Part shown: positions 52,753-61,456 of the stretch, piece after piece
How the letters are laid out: each line of letters starts with the position of its first letter
How positions within the stretch are numbered: the stretch's first letter is position 1
Origin: JANMDS01 sp031430575
Lineage (GTDB): Bacteria; Pseudomonadota; Gammaproteobacteria; Burkholderiales; Casimicrobiaceae
Assembly: GCA_031430575.1 (NCBI GenBank)
Contig: JANPBT010000041.1
Span: forward strand, 41,667 to 105,666
Reading direction: 5' to 3'
Length of the DNA stretch: 64,000 nt
Translations under genes and position numbers: made by a program
Notes under the pieces: generated by a model
Told to the model about the DNA's origin: nothing
Database searches by the model: none
What the model saw: the letters and a program-made list of their open reading frames with translations, nothing else

Positions 52753-55245
52753 CTAGCTCGCGGCGCGAATGGTCTGCAAGGGCGAAGCGTCGAGCGTCTT
52801 GCGTACGCCGAGCCAACCCGCAATCAAAACGCCCAAAACTGCGCCGCAGGTACCGTAGATCCAAATGCTTGGGTTGCCCACATACGGCACATCCAAAATA
52901 CGCTTAGCGAAGGCTGCGCCCACGAGCGTTGCGCCCAGTGCGCCAAGCCCGCCCGCGAGCAGACCGAGCACGATAAATTCCATGGCGGCTGCCTTGCGCA
53001 CTTGCGCCCGCGCTGCGCCGAGCACGCGCAAAATCGCAGTATCGTATTTGCGCTCGTCTTGGGTGGTGGCTACGGCCGCGTAGAGCACAAGTAAGCCTGA
53101 AGCCAGCGCGAAGAGCATCACAAACTGCAACGCTTTCGCCACTTGCCCGACGATCTCTTGCACCTTATCGGCGATTTCGCTGATGTCGATCATCAAGGCG
53201 TTGGGCGCGGCTTGCGAGAGCGCGGCACTCAATGCATCGGCTTGCGCGGGCGCAGGCGGCGCGCGAAAGGCGGTGATAAATGTCGCAGGCATTGCATCGA
53301 GCGATCCGGGTGGCGCGAGGGCGAAAAAATTAACTTTAAAGCTATCCCACTCAACCTTACGCAACGAGGTAATTTTTAAGGTGACGGCAACGCCCGTTTG
53401 ATCAAAAGTAAGCGTATCGCCGAGGTTAACGTTGAGCGTTTTTGCAATGCCGTCTTCGAGCGAGAGGCCATCGCGCTCGCCCGCTGCGAACCATTGACCG
53501 GAAGTAATCGTATTGCCAGCCATGAGGGTTGATGACATCGATAAATTGAACTCTCGATCAACCAGGCGCTTCGCCCGCTCATCGGTAAAGGATTGCGAGC
53601 TCACTGGCTTACCGTTGACTTGCACCAAGCGGGCGCGAATCATCGGGTAAAACGCTGGCTGCTTGCTGCTGGCTTGTTTAAGCGTATCAGTGAGCGGCGC
53701 GACTTGATCGGGCAAAACGTTGATCAAGAAGCGGTTGGGCGCATCTTGCGGAATCGCTTTGCGCCACGCATCAAACAAATCTCCCGAGACTTGCGTGAGC
53801 AATAACAACGACATCACACCCAAACTTAAGCAGGCAAGCTGCAGGCCCGTCGCCAATTTGCGGCGCTTCAAATTTGCTAACCCCAAACGCAGCGCTGGTG
53901 AAAATTTAGACAAATATTTGCTGACGAGCGAAATCACCACCGCGCTCACAACGGCCGAGACCGCGAGCAGCGCAGCAGTGCCGCCGAGCACAAGCGCACC
54001 AACTTTCACATCACCCGCCTGCCAAATGGCGAGGCCAACGAGCGCGGCCAGCGCGATCAACCCGACCAACCAACCCCACGCGCTGCCCGCTGATAAATCA
54101 CGACGCAAGACTTTTAACGGTGGCACATTTGCCAGCGCCAGCAATGGCGGCAGTGCGAAACCAAGGATCAATACGAAGCCAACGGCGACCGCACGCAAGG
54201 CAGGCATGACTGACGGCCACGGCAACGGCATTTGCGAGACGTATTGCATCGCAAAGCCGAGCCCCGCTTGCCCTAAATAAGCCCCTAAAAGCCCGAAAAC
54301 TGCGCCGCAGGTACCGATCAAAATAGCCTGCAGCGAAAAGATGCCCCACACTTTGGCACGCGATGCGCCAAGGCAGCGCATGAGCGCCGCTGCATCAAGC
54401 TCGCGCCGCAAAAAGCTGCGTACGGCCAACGCCACCGCCACTGCCGCGAGGATCACCGAAAGCAGCGCGGCCATGGCTAAAAATTGCTCGGCGCGCTCTA
54501 AAGTGCTGCGCACTTCTGGGCGCAACTCACGCACGGTATCGAGCCGCTGACCGGCGCCGATTTGGGTTTTTGCCCACGTGGTGAAGGCCTCGCTGCCCGC
54601 GCCCGCAACATGCAAGCGCCAGCTCGCGCGCGTGCCCGGCTGCACCAGTTGCGTTGCGGCGAGATCGGCGTCGTTGACCAGTATTTTGGGCGACATCGTT
54701 AAAAAATTGCCCGCAACTTCGGGCTCTTCTTTAAAAATTAAACCGATTTTTAACTGCGCCGCGCCCACTTGCAGTGGCGTGCCGATTTGCCCGCCAACGC
54801 GGTTGGCGAGCCGCTCGTCAATCCAGATTTCTCCCACTTTCGGCAAGCCTGCAACGCTGCGCTCGCCGGTCTCACCGTCGCGCACGCGAATCGTGCCGCG
54901 CAGCGGGTAGCCGGGCTGCACCGCTTTCACATCGCTCAAAATCGGCGGCGCATCGGCGCGGTCGGGGTTGCCGACCATGCTGCCGAAACGGATGCTGCGG
55001 GTGGTCGCCAGCCCGCGCTTTTTGGCCTCGGCTTCGAGCGCATCAGGCAACGGACGATCGCCACTGACCATCACATCGGCCCCGAGCAACACGTTTGCCT
55101 GATTGGCCAATGCCAGCCGCACGCGCTCAGCGAAGAGCCCAACAGAACCCACACTTGCCACTGCGAGCGCGAGCGCGATGAGCAAGACGCGGGCTTCGCC
55201 ATGGGCAAATTCACGAATGAATTGCCGCCATGCGAGCTTCAGCAT
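52753..55245 (-). CDS. FtsX-type ABC transporter permease (YbbP-like)
   Basis: Membrane subunit of an ABC exporter, 830 residues. There are two FtsX units, each with an N-terminal helix, a large periplasmic domain and three helices, plus a central pair of helices. It pairs with the ATPase encoded just upstream (7-bp overlap). YbbAP-type systems act in envelope lipid or protein handling, but the cargo is not established. Both FtsX units contain a motif copy at the matching place (GTCGAVLG and GTCGAVFG). Confidence 0.9.
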   Translation of the reverse strand: MLKLAWRQFIREFAHGEARVLLIALALAVASVGSVGLFAERVRLALANQANVLLGADVMVSGDRPLPDALEAEAKKRGLATTRSIRFGSMVGNPDRADAPPILSDVKAVQPGYPLRGTIRVRDGETGERSVAGLPKVGEIWIDERLANRVGGQIGTPLQVGAAQLKIGLIFKEEPEVAGNFLTMSPKILVNDADLAATQLVQPGTRASWRLHVAGAGSEAFTTWAKTQIGAGQRLDTVRELRPEVRSTLERAEQFLAMAALLSVILAAVAVALAVRSFLRRELDAAALMRCLGASRAKVWGIFSLQAILIGTCGAVFGLLGAYLGQAGLGFAMQYVSQMPLPWPSVMPALRAVAVGFVLILGFALPPLLALANVPPLKVLRRDLSAGSAWGWLVGLIALAALVGLAIWQAGDVKVGALVLGGTAALLAVSAVVSAVVISLVSKYLSKFSPALRLGLANLKRRKLATGLQLACLSLGVMSLLLLTQVSGDLFDAWRKAIPQDAPNRFLINVLPDQVAPLTDTLKQASSKQPAFYPMIRARLVQVNGKPVSSQSFTDERAKRLVDREFNLSMSSTLMAGNTITSGQWFAAGERDGLSLEDGIAKTLNVNLGDTLTFDQTGVAVTLKITSLRKVEWDSFKVNFFALAPPGSLDAMPATFITAFRAPPAPAQADALSAALSQAAPNALMIDISEIADKVQEIVGQVAKALQFVMLFALASGLLVLYAAVATTQDERKYDTAILRVLGAARAQVRKAAAMEFIVLGLLAGGLGALGATLVGAAFAKRILDVPYVGNPSIWIYGTCGAVLGVLIAGWLGVRKTLDASPLQTIRAAS
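52836..52853 (+). repeat. CTGCGCCGCAG motif in the C-terminal FtsX unit
   Basis: Exact core at 52839-52849, read on the gene strand as G-T-C-G-A-V-L in a membrane helix. Confidence 0.9.
54297..54314 (+). repeat. CTGCGCCGCAG motif in the N-terminal FtsX unit
   Basis: Exact core at 54300-54310, read as G-T-C-G-A-V-F in the equivalent helix of the first FtsX unit. Confidence 0.9.
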
Positions 55246-55922
55246 ACTTTGCCTTCAGAGAGCGTGATCTTGCGGGCGCAGCGGGCAGCGAGCTTCACGT
55301 CGTGGGTGACGAGCACGAGCGTAGTGCCAGCTTTGGCGTTGAGATCAAACATGAGATTAACGACTTCATCGCCGGTCTTGGTATCTAAATTGCCCGTCGG
55401 CTCATCGGCAAAGACCAATTCTGGTGCGGTCACAAACGCGCGGGCAATCGCCACCCGCTGCTGCTCGCCACCCGAAAGTTGGCGCGGCGTATGGTGCAAA
55501 CGTGCACCCAGGCCTACCGTGGTAAGCCATTGATCTGCGCGGGCATTGGCATCTTTTGCGCCTGCAAGCTCAAGGGGAAGGGCAACATTTTCTTGCGCAG
55601 TAAGCGCAGGCAGTAATTGGAAGGATTGAAAAATAAAGCCAATGCGCTGCGCCCGCTTGGCGGCCAGAGCATCTTCATCTAGGGTCGAAAGCGCAGTCTC
55701 GCCCCAAAAGACTTCGCCCGAGGTGGGCCGATCCAAGCCAGCGAGCAAACCAAGAAGTGTGGTCTTGCCAGAGCCCGATGCGCCGACAATGGCGAGCGAC
55801 TCGCCGCGCGCTACCGAGAGCGAGACGTGATCGACGATGGTGAGGGCATGATCGGCGGTGGCGACCGATTTGGTGAGCCCGTCGGCGCGAAGAAGTGTGG
55901 AGGCGTTCAAAAGAGCAATCAA
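55239..55922 (-). CDS. ABC transporter ATP-binding protein (YbbA/LolD-like)
   Basis: ATPase subunit of the MacB/LolD/YbbA class, 227 residues. Walker A GASGSGKT (47-54), signature LSGGEQQR, Walker B LVFADEP and the H-loop VTHD are all present. The gene overlaps the FtsX permease by 7 bp. In many proteobacteria ybbA is next to tesA; here the upstream neighbour is a P-loop kinase ending 72 bp before, so the usual context is not kept. Confidence 0.94.
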   Translation of the reverse strand: MIALLNASTLLRADGLTKSVATADHALTIVDHVSLSVARGESLAIVGASGSGKTTLLGLLAGLDRPTSGEVFWGETALSTLDEDALAAKRAQRIGFIFQSFQLLPALTAQENVALPLELAGAKDANARADQWLTTVGLGARLHHTPRQLSGGEQQRVAIARAFVTAPELVFADEPTGNLDTKTGDEVVNLMFDLNAKAGTTLVLVTHDVKLAARCARKITLSEGKVC

Positions 55923-55994
55923 TGAATTAACACATTAGATTTTGCGGCATTGCAGAAAATTACAAGCACAGCGGACACTCCGGCAGAAAAATAC

Positions 55995-56459
55995 TTAATC
56001 TAACCGCCAGACCTGCGCCGCAAATTGCGCCGGCAGACGCTCAAATTTATCTCGCATTTGCGAGACCACCGCTTCGGGCACGCGATGCACGTTTGGCCAT
56101 GCCCCCACGCATTCGATCACCCGCCACTCGCACGCATGCAGCGATGAGAGTCCGAGATACGGCGCGAGTTCCCATAAACGGATATGCGTGTTCGCGATCA
56201 CAACCCGTGCGCCCTTGCCGAGCGCAACATCGGCATCGCGCTGGCAAACGCCATGGGCATCGGCCACCCGCGCGGGATCAAAACGGTAATTGCCTTGGCC
56301 ATCAGTGAAATGGGTATCAGACTCAACATGGGTGAGCCCACACGCACTCACCAGCATTTTTGCGAGCGTCGATTTGCCACTGCCGGGCAGCCCGCGCAGA
56401 ATAATCATGCGTACCTGCGGCGCAGATTTGAGCGCCTCTGCGATGTCGTTAGAGGTCAA
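55995..56459 (-). CDS. AAA_33-type P-loop kinase-like protein
   Basis: A 154-residue ATP-binding protein with Walker A GLPGSGKST (23-31) and a short nucleotide-kinase-like body (VESDTHFTDGQGNYRFDP; VIANTHIRLWELAPYL). It resembles small polynucleotide-kinase-like proteins; the substrate is unknown. The first residues include KSAPQV from a repeat copy. Met18 (MIILRGLPGSGKST, base 56408) could be the true start, placing the repeat in the leader. It overlaps the EEP gene by 11 bp and ends the ugp-like operon. Confidence 0.75.
   Translation of the reverse strand: MTSNDIAEALKSAPQVRMIILRGLPGSGKSTLAKMLVSACGLTHVESDTHFTDGQGNYRFDPARVADAHGVCQRDADVALGKGARVVIANTHIRLWELAPYLGLSSLHACEWRVIECVGAWPNVHRVPEAVVSQMRDKFERLPAQFAAQVWRLD
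56411..56428 (-). repeat. CTGCGCCGCAG motif at the kinase N-terminus
   Basis: Exact core at 56415-56425 read as K-S-A-P-Q-V just before the P-loop strand. Confidence 0.9.
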
Positions 56460-57300
56460 GCGCGATCAATACCGGCTGGTGGTCGGATGCGCGCGTTTGC
56501 AAATCGACCGACATCGACTCAATCTTTGGCGACAAGTCTTCGCTGACGAAAACGAAATCACAGGCAATCGGCAGAGGCCCATAGCGGCGATCATGCAGGC
56601 GAAACGTGGGCGCATGTGCCTCGCCTGCATTGGCACAGCGCCATGCATCGATCAAGCGCGGCGAGCGATCTGCAAACGGCGCTTGCAGCAGCGAATATTC
56701 TTCACTTGCGGCTTCAAAATTGAAATCTCCGGTCAAGATACAACGCGATGTGTGTAGCTTACTTTGAAACGGCCAACCTGTTTCGTCGGCAAGTGGGGGG
56801 GACAGCGCATGGGTGCTGGCCTCGGCGTGAAGGCCACGCAAGGCCTGCACTTGCGCAAGCCGCTGGGCGGGTGAATAAAACTCCAGATGCGTGGTCATGA
56901 TGCGCACGGACCCGCTCGCGGTGGGCAAGGTAACGCAGCCCACGACGCGGGGCATCGAGCGCACGCCGCCATCAGCAGGGTAAGGCAAGGTAAACGCCTG
57001 AAACTGCGCCGCAGGTATCCGCGTCGCGATTAAATTTCCGAATTGCTGCCAGCGCCCGTCGCGACCGCGCTCGCTTACCGCAGGCGCGAAATGCACTTCA
57101 AAGCCTGGGAGACAATCGCGCAAGCGCTGCGGCTGATCAAACGCTGCGCCGCCCGGCAGTTCAGGATAATTGAGCGCAACCTCTTGCATGCAAATCACAT
57201 CGAAATCTGCCATTTCGCGCGCCGCTTTGACGATGCGCTCAACGCTCACGATATCATCAAGCCCGCAAAACCACTGCACATTCCAAGTGATGAGTTTCAT
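56449..57300 (-). CDS. endonuclease/exonuclease/phosphatase-family hydrolase
   Basis: Metal-dependent phosphoesterase of 283 residues. The EEP motifs are KLITWNVQW (start), ICMQEV (metal-binding Glu), TTHLEFYS, ILTGDFNFEA (catalytic Asp and Asn) and ASDHQPVLIAL (final Asp-His). Members cut nucleic acids or phosphodiesters. Start 57300 was chosen because MKLITWNVQW is the family N-terminus and it overlaps the ugpE stop as ATGA. In this operon it might process imported phosphodiesters; this is inference. A repeat copy encodes RIPAAQFQ. Confidence 0.87.
   Translation of the reverse strand: MKLITWNVQWFCGLDDIVSVERIVKAAREMADFDVICMQEVALNYPELPGGAAFDQPQRLRDCLPGFEVHFAPAVSERGRDGRWQQFGNLIATRIPAAQFQAFTLPYPADGGVRSMPRVVGCVTLPTASGSVRIMTTHLEFYSPAQRLAQVQALRGLHAEASTHALSPPLADETGWPFQSKLHTSRCILTGDFNFEAASEEYSLLQAPFADRSPRLIDAWRCANAGEAHAPTFRLHDRRYGPLPIACDFVFVSEDLSPKIESMSVDLQTRASDHQPVLIALDL
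57001..57018 (+). repeat. CTGCGCCGCAG motif inside the EEP gene
   Basis: Exact core at 57004-57014, read on the gene strand as I-P-A-A-Q-F. Confidence 0.9.
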
Positions 57301-58145
57301 TTGATCCCGGCTCGCATAAACGATTGCACAAATTGCCGCTGAAACAATAAAAAAGCGATGAGCAGTGGCGCGGCAGCCAGCAGCGTGGCCGCGGTAATGA
57401 TGGACCAATCAATGCCTTGATCGCTGCCGGTAAAAATCTGAAGCCCCACGGTCAATGGCCGTGAGCCTACGGAATTAGTCACCACGAGCGGCCACAGAAA
57501 ATTATTCCAGTGATAACTCACCGACACGAGACCAAAAGCAAGATACACCGGTTTGGCCAACGGAATGTAGACGCGCCAGAGCGTTTGCAAGCTGCCAGCA
57601 CCCTCAACGCGCGCTGCATCATCAAGTTCTTTGGGAACGCCGAGAAACGTTTGCCGCAATAAAAAAATGGCAAATGCGGAGGCAAAGTAAGGCAAACCGA
57701 TGCCCAGCAAGGTATCAATGGTGCCGAGCTTACTCATGGTTTTATAGTTTTCAACGAGCAAAATATCGGGCATCACCATGAGCTGCACGAGCACCAGCGC
57801 AAAGAGCAAACGCTTGCCGATAAATTCGTAGCGAGCAAAGGCATAGGCCGCAAGCGTGGAAACGATCATCTGCACCAGCAAAATCATCGTCACCAGCATT
57901 GTGGTGTTCAAGAAATAGCGGGCGAAAGGTGCGGCCTCCCAAGCACGCCGGAAGTTCTCAAGCGTGAGTGGCGCAGTGAGTGAAAATTTTGCAGAAAATT
58001 CCGATGGGTGAAATGCCGTCCACACGGCATAGAGCAGTGGCAACGCCCAAAGAATGGCGAGCGACCACGCCGCGATGGTGTCGATCCAGCCCGGTTCGTC
58101 GTAACGGGTTACGGAAGCTGCAGCGGTTACAGTGGTGGCAGTCAT
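57297..58145 (-). CDS. ugpE: ABC transporter permease, UgpE/MalG-like
   Basis: Inner-membrane permease of a CUT1-type uptake system, 282 residues with six helices. The EAA loop that docks the ATPase is visible: ELDDAARVEGAGSLQTLWRVYIPLAKP. It ends VQSFMRAGIK, typical of the family. It starts three bases after the UgpA-like permease stop and overlaps the EEP gene at its end, so the genes are tightly linked. Confidence 0.92.
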   Translation of the reverse strand: MTATTVTAAASVTRYDEPGWIDTIAAWSLAILWALPLLYAVWTAFHPSEFSAKFSLTAPLTLENFRRAWEAAPFARYFLNTTMLVTMILLVQMIVSTLAAYAFARYEFIGKRLLFALVLVQLMVMPDILLVENYKTMSKLGTIDTLLGIGLPYFASAFAIFLLRQTFLGVPKELDDAARVEGAGSLQTLWRVYIPLAKPVYLAFGLVSVSYHWNNFLWPLVVTNSVGSRPLTVGLQIFTGSDQGIDWSIITAATLLAAAPLLIAFLLFQRQFVQSFMRAGIK

Positions 58146-58148
58146 CGG

Positions 58149-59018
58149 TTAGCGGTAATGAATGCGTTTGTCGAGGACGAAAAACTGAACCAGCGCGACC
58201 GTCGCCAACACAAACAAGAGCACGACGGTGATCGCAGACGCGTAGGCGGTATCCCAAAATCGAAAGCCCACTTCATAAAGATGAAAGAGCAAGAGCGAAG
58301 TGGCATTATCGGGCCCGCCACGGGTCATCACCACGACATGATCAACCATGCGGAAGGCATTGATCACGGCATTGATGAGCACAAATAAGGTGGTCGGCAT
58401 CAGCAGCGGAAAAGTGACGCGGCGAAAAAATTGCCAGCGGGTCGCACCCTCGATTGAAGCCGCTTCTTTCAGCGAAGGATTCATCGCCTGCAACGCCGCT
58501 AAATAAAAAATCATGAAAAACCCAGCCTCTTTCCAGATCGCGACAACAGTGATGCAGAGCAGCGCGGTTGATTTATCGCCCAGCCAATTTTGCGAAGGTA
58601 GGCCGAAAATCCCGGTGATTTGCTCAAGCAAACCGTAGCTGGGCGTGAAGAAAAAAAGCCAGATATTGGCCACTGCAATCATTGGCAAGACCGTGGGCGT
58701 GAAATACGCCAGGCGCACCCACGCCCGCCCCGCGAGCCTTTCATTGACCCAAAGCGCCATCAACAAGGCGAGGCCAATGGAGATCGGGATTGTGCCCACT
58801 GCAAACCAAAGATTATTGACCACCGCTTTCCAAAAAATAGGGTCCTCAGCCATCATTTGATAATTTTCGAGCCCCACCCAAACGGTTGCCTTATTGGGCT
58901 TGGGTGTGGAGAAAAAACTATCAATGATCGTGGCAATGGCGGGGAAATGGGTAAAGGCTGCGAGCAGCACCATGGCTGGCAGCAGAAGCAGATAGGCGTG
59001 AAGGTTACGTTGCGTCAA
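58149..59018 (-). CDS. ugpA: ABC transporter permease, UgpA/MalF-like
   Basis: Partner permease of 289 residues with six helices and EAA loop SLKEAASIEGATRWQFFRRVTFPLL. With the UgpE-like protein it forms the translocation pore. It is separated from the binding-protein gene by a 71-bp gap carrying an inverted repeat pair, which may reduce read-through from binding protein to permeases, a common stoichiometry control. Confidence 0.92.
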   Translation of the reverse strand: MTQRNLHAYLLLLPAMVLLAAFTHFPAIATIIDSFFSTPKPNKATVWVGLENYQMMAEDPIFWKAVVNNLWFAVGTIPISIGLALLMALWVNERLAGRAWVRLAYFTPTVLPMIAVANIWLFFFTPSYGLLEQITGIFGLPSQNWLGDKSTALLCITVVAIWKEAGFFMIFYLAALQAMNPSLKEAASIEGATRWQFFRRVTFPLLMPTTLFVLINAVINAFRMVDHVVVMTRGGPDNATSLLLFHLYEVGFRFWDTAYASAITVVLLFVLATVALVQFFVLDKRIHYR

Positions 59019-59038
59019 TCGTGTGCTTTTTGAGGTGT

Positions 59039-59081
59039 AATCTGCGCCGCAGGTATTGCGACGATTCCTGCGGCGCAGATT
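59039..59081 (-). terminator. inverted pair of CTGCGCCGCAG motifs between ugpB and ugpA
   Basis: Forward copy (core 59042-59052) and reverse copy (core 59068-59078; flank ATTCC instead of ATACC), AATC/GATT extending the stem. It may act as a partial terminator inside the operon. Confidence 0.75.
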
Positions 59082-59089
59082 GAAGCTTT

Positions 59090-60373
59090 TTACTTATAAC
59101 TGCGCAGGAGCCGCTCAGCTTCGCGCTGGGCATCTTTCATCGCTTGCTCCGCTGTTTTGCTGCCAGTGAGCGCCGCTTGCAAACCATCGTTAAAGGCTTT
59201 GGTCACGCGCTGATTATCGTGCGTTGAAAGCTCGGCCACCGCGTGTGGCAATTGATCGCGGGCGACCGCCGCAGGCGCAAATTCTGCAACGTATTTTTTG
59301 AGCTCTGGCGTGTCGTAAGCTGCGGGCGAGACCGCGACGTAACCGGTGGCGATGCTCCACTCTGCGGCGTGTTTGGGCTGGGTAACCCACTTGATAAAGC
59401 GAAACGCCGCTTCTTGCTGGGCAGCGCTCGACTTTTTAAAGACGTAAAAATTACCACCACCGGTGGGCGATCCTAGGCGCGAATTGGCTGGAAGCATGGC
59501 AACGCCGAAATCAAACTTTGCGTTGTTGCGCACGTTGGTCAGATTGCCAGTGGTTGTCCACATCATCGCGATTTTTTTCTCAAAAAAATCTTTTGGTGTT
59601 GTGCCCCATTCGGTGATACCCGTCGGGTGAATTTTGTGGGTCTTGGCCATGTCCATCCAAAACTGCACGGCTTCAATTACTTTTGGGTCGTCAAACTTAA
59701 CCTGCGTCCCGGCTTCATTGGCCAAAATTGCGCCATTCTGCGTCGTTAACCCCTGAAAAAGCCAGTACGGAAAACCAGATGATGGAATCTGAACGCCATA
59801 TTGCGTAATCTTGCCGCTGGCATCGGTCTTGGTGAGCTTCTTGCCAAACTCCACCAATTCTTTCCAGGTTTGTGGGGGCTTATTGGGGTCTAGGCCTGCT
59901 TCTTTAAAAAGCTCTTTATTCCAATATTGCACGACCGTTGAGCGTTGAAACGGTACGCCCCAGGTCTTGCCCCCGGTTTGACTATTCAGCATGAACGCTT
60001 TGTAAAAACCACCGGCCCAGCGCCGATCGTCGTCGGTCTTGATGAAGCCATCAATCGGCACAATTGCATCTTCATCAATCAGCGTAAACATATCGGTGGA
60101 CAAAAGCACGGACATTACAGGCGGCGTGCCCGCTTTATGGGCAGTCAGCGCTTTCACAATCGTTTCTTGGTAGCTGCCCGCGTAAATCGGCGTGACCTTG
60201 ATCGCGGGGTTTTCCTTGGTGAAATCCGTCGCGAGTTGATCAATGATTTTAGTAATCGGCCCGCCAACGGCGACTGGAAAGTAAAACGAAATTTCAGTCG
60301 ATTGAGCCAGCGCGTTGCTCGCGGCAATTGCCGCACAAACGAAGATCGCCAGTGGTTTTCGCATATTCAACAT
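59090..60373 (-). CDS. ugpB: periplasmic binding protein, UgpB-like
   Basis: Extracellular solute-binding protein of 427 residues. Signal peptide MLNMRKPLAIFVCAAIAASNALA, then STEISFYFPVAVGGPITKIIDQLATDF; ENPAIKVTPIYAGSYQETIVKAL is typical of glycerol-3-phosphate binders of the UgpB group. GGAG precedes the ATG. The ligand (glycerol-3-phosphate, a glycerophosphodiester, or a sugar) is inferred from overall similarity and the phosphoesterase in the operon. Confidence 0.88.
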   Translation of the reverse strand: MLNMRKPLAIFVCAAIAASNALAQSTEISFYFPVAVGGPITKIIDQLATDFTKENPAIKVTPIYAGSYQETIVKALTAHKAGTPPVMSVLLSTDMFTLIDEDAIVPIDGFIKTDDDRRWAGGFYKAFMLNSQTGGKTWGVPFQRSTVVQYWNKELFKEAGLDPNKPPQTWKELVEFGKKLTKTDASGKITQYGVQIPSSGFPYWLFQGLTTQNGAILANEAGTQVKFDDPKVIEAVQFWMDMAKTHKIHPTGITEWGTTPKDFFEKKIAMMWTTTGNLTNVRNNAKFDFGVAMLPANSRLGSPTGGGNFYVFKKSSAAQQEAAFRFIKWVTQPKHAAEWSIATGYVAVSPAAYDTPELKKYVAEFAPAAVARDQLPHAVAELSTHDNQRVTKAFNDGLQAALTGSKTAEQAMKDAQREAERLLRSYK

Positions 60374-60404
60374 TTCTCAATTCTCCAAGGATGAAATACT
60401 TTTT

Positions 60405-61430
60405 TTACGCAACGGCGCGTAACGATTCAGGATCAAATATCCGAATCGCTGACGCTGGAAATTTAAGACCGATGCGCGCGCCGACGGCAACTTGCGCACC
60501 ACCGGCCAACCGAATCGAAACCGTCTCTTCGCCAACGCGACAGCGCACGACTTGATCAGCGCCCAGATACTCAAGACTGTCGACAAGCGCCGGTATGCCC
60601 GCTGAATCAAGCTGCACATCTTCTGGGCGAATGCCGAGGATCTGCGTGCCAGCAAACTGCGCCGCAGGTATTGCAGTGCCCGCGATACAACCATCACGCG
60701 TGCGCAACAAATTCATCGGCGGTGTGCCGATAAAGCGCGCTGCAAATGTCGTTGCGGGATGCGCGTAAAGCGTACGCGGATCTGCAGATTGCACGACCCG
60801 CCCGCCCTCCAACAATACGACCTGATCGCCCATACTCATCGCCTCAGATTGATCGTGCGTTACGTAAACCAATGTGAGCTTAAGCTTTTGCTGCAGCGAG
60901 CGCAACTCGCTGCGCATTTCTTGCCGCAACTTCGCATCTAAATTGGAAAGTGGCTCGTCCATTAAGCAAATTTTTGCCTGCGACACCAGCGCCCGGCCAA
61001 GCGCGACCCGCTGCTGCTGCCCCCCTGAGAGCTGGCTCGGTTTGCGCGCGAGCAGCGCAGTGAGGCCAAGTAGCTCAGCGGTGTCAGCAAGTCGGGTTTT
61101 GCACTCCGCTGCGGGAGTACCGCGCACTTGCAATCCAAACAAAATGTTGTCGGCTACGGTCAGATGCGGAAACAACGCGTAATTTTGAAAAACCATCGCG
61201 ATTCCGCGCTGTGCCGGTGAGGCGGCGGTGACGTCGCGTCCGTCAATGAAAATTTGACCTGACGTTGGTAAATCAAGCCCCGCGAGAAGCCGCAGTGTTG
61301 TCGATTTGCCGCAGCCGGAAGGCCCCAAGAGCACGGTAAATTGCCCCGACGCTATCGTCAGCGTGGTCGCGGCCAGCGCTTCCACGGCGCCAAACGATTT
61401 GCTGATGGCGTTGAGCTCTATTTTTGACAT
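60405..61430 (-). CDS. ugpC: ABC transporter ATP-binding protein, UgpC/MalK-like
   Basis: ATPase of the uptake system, 341 residues. Walker A GPSGCGKST, signature LSGGQQQR, Walker B ICLMDEPLSNLD and H-loop THDQSEAMS lie in the first 220 residues; a TOBE regulatory domain follows (ILGIRPEDVQLD). ATG 61430 gives the standard MSKIELNAISKSFG start; the frame is open to 61457. First gene of the operon ugpC-ugpB-ugpA-ugpE-EEP-kinase. A repeat copy in the TOBE domain encodes AIPAAQFAG. Confidence 0.93.
   Translation of the reverse strand: MSKIELNAISKSFGAVEALAATTLTIASGQFTVLLGPSGCGKSTTLRLLAGLDLPTSGQIFIDGRDVTAASPAQRGIAMVFQNYALFPHLTVADNILFGLQVRGTPAAECKTRLADTAELLGLTALLARKPSQLSGGQQQRVALGRALVSQAKICLMDEPLSNLDAKLRQEMRSELRSLQQKLKLTLVYVTHDQSEAMSMGDQVVLLEGGRVVQSADPRTLYAHPATTFAARFIGTPPMNLLRTRDGCIAGTAIPAAQFAGTQILGIRPEDVQLDSAGIPALVDSLEYLGADQVVRCRVGEETVSIRLAGGAQVAVGARIGLKFPASAIRIFDPESLRAVA
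60655..60672 (+). repeat. CTGCGCCGCAG motif inside the ugpC-like gene
   Basis: Exact core at 60658-60668, read on the gene strand as I-P-A-A-Q-F in the TOBE region. Confidence 0.9.
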
Positions 61431-61456
61431 GGTTTCAATTATGCGCGACAGCCGCA

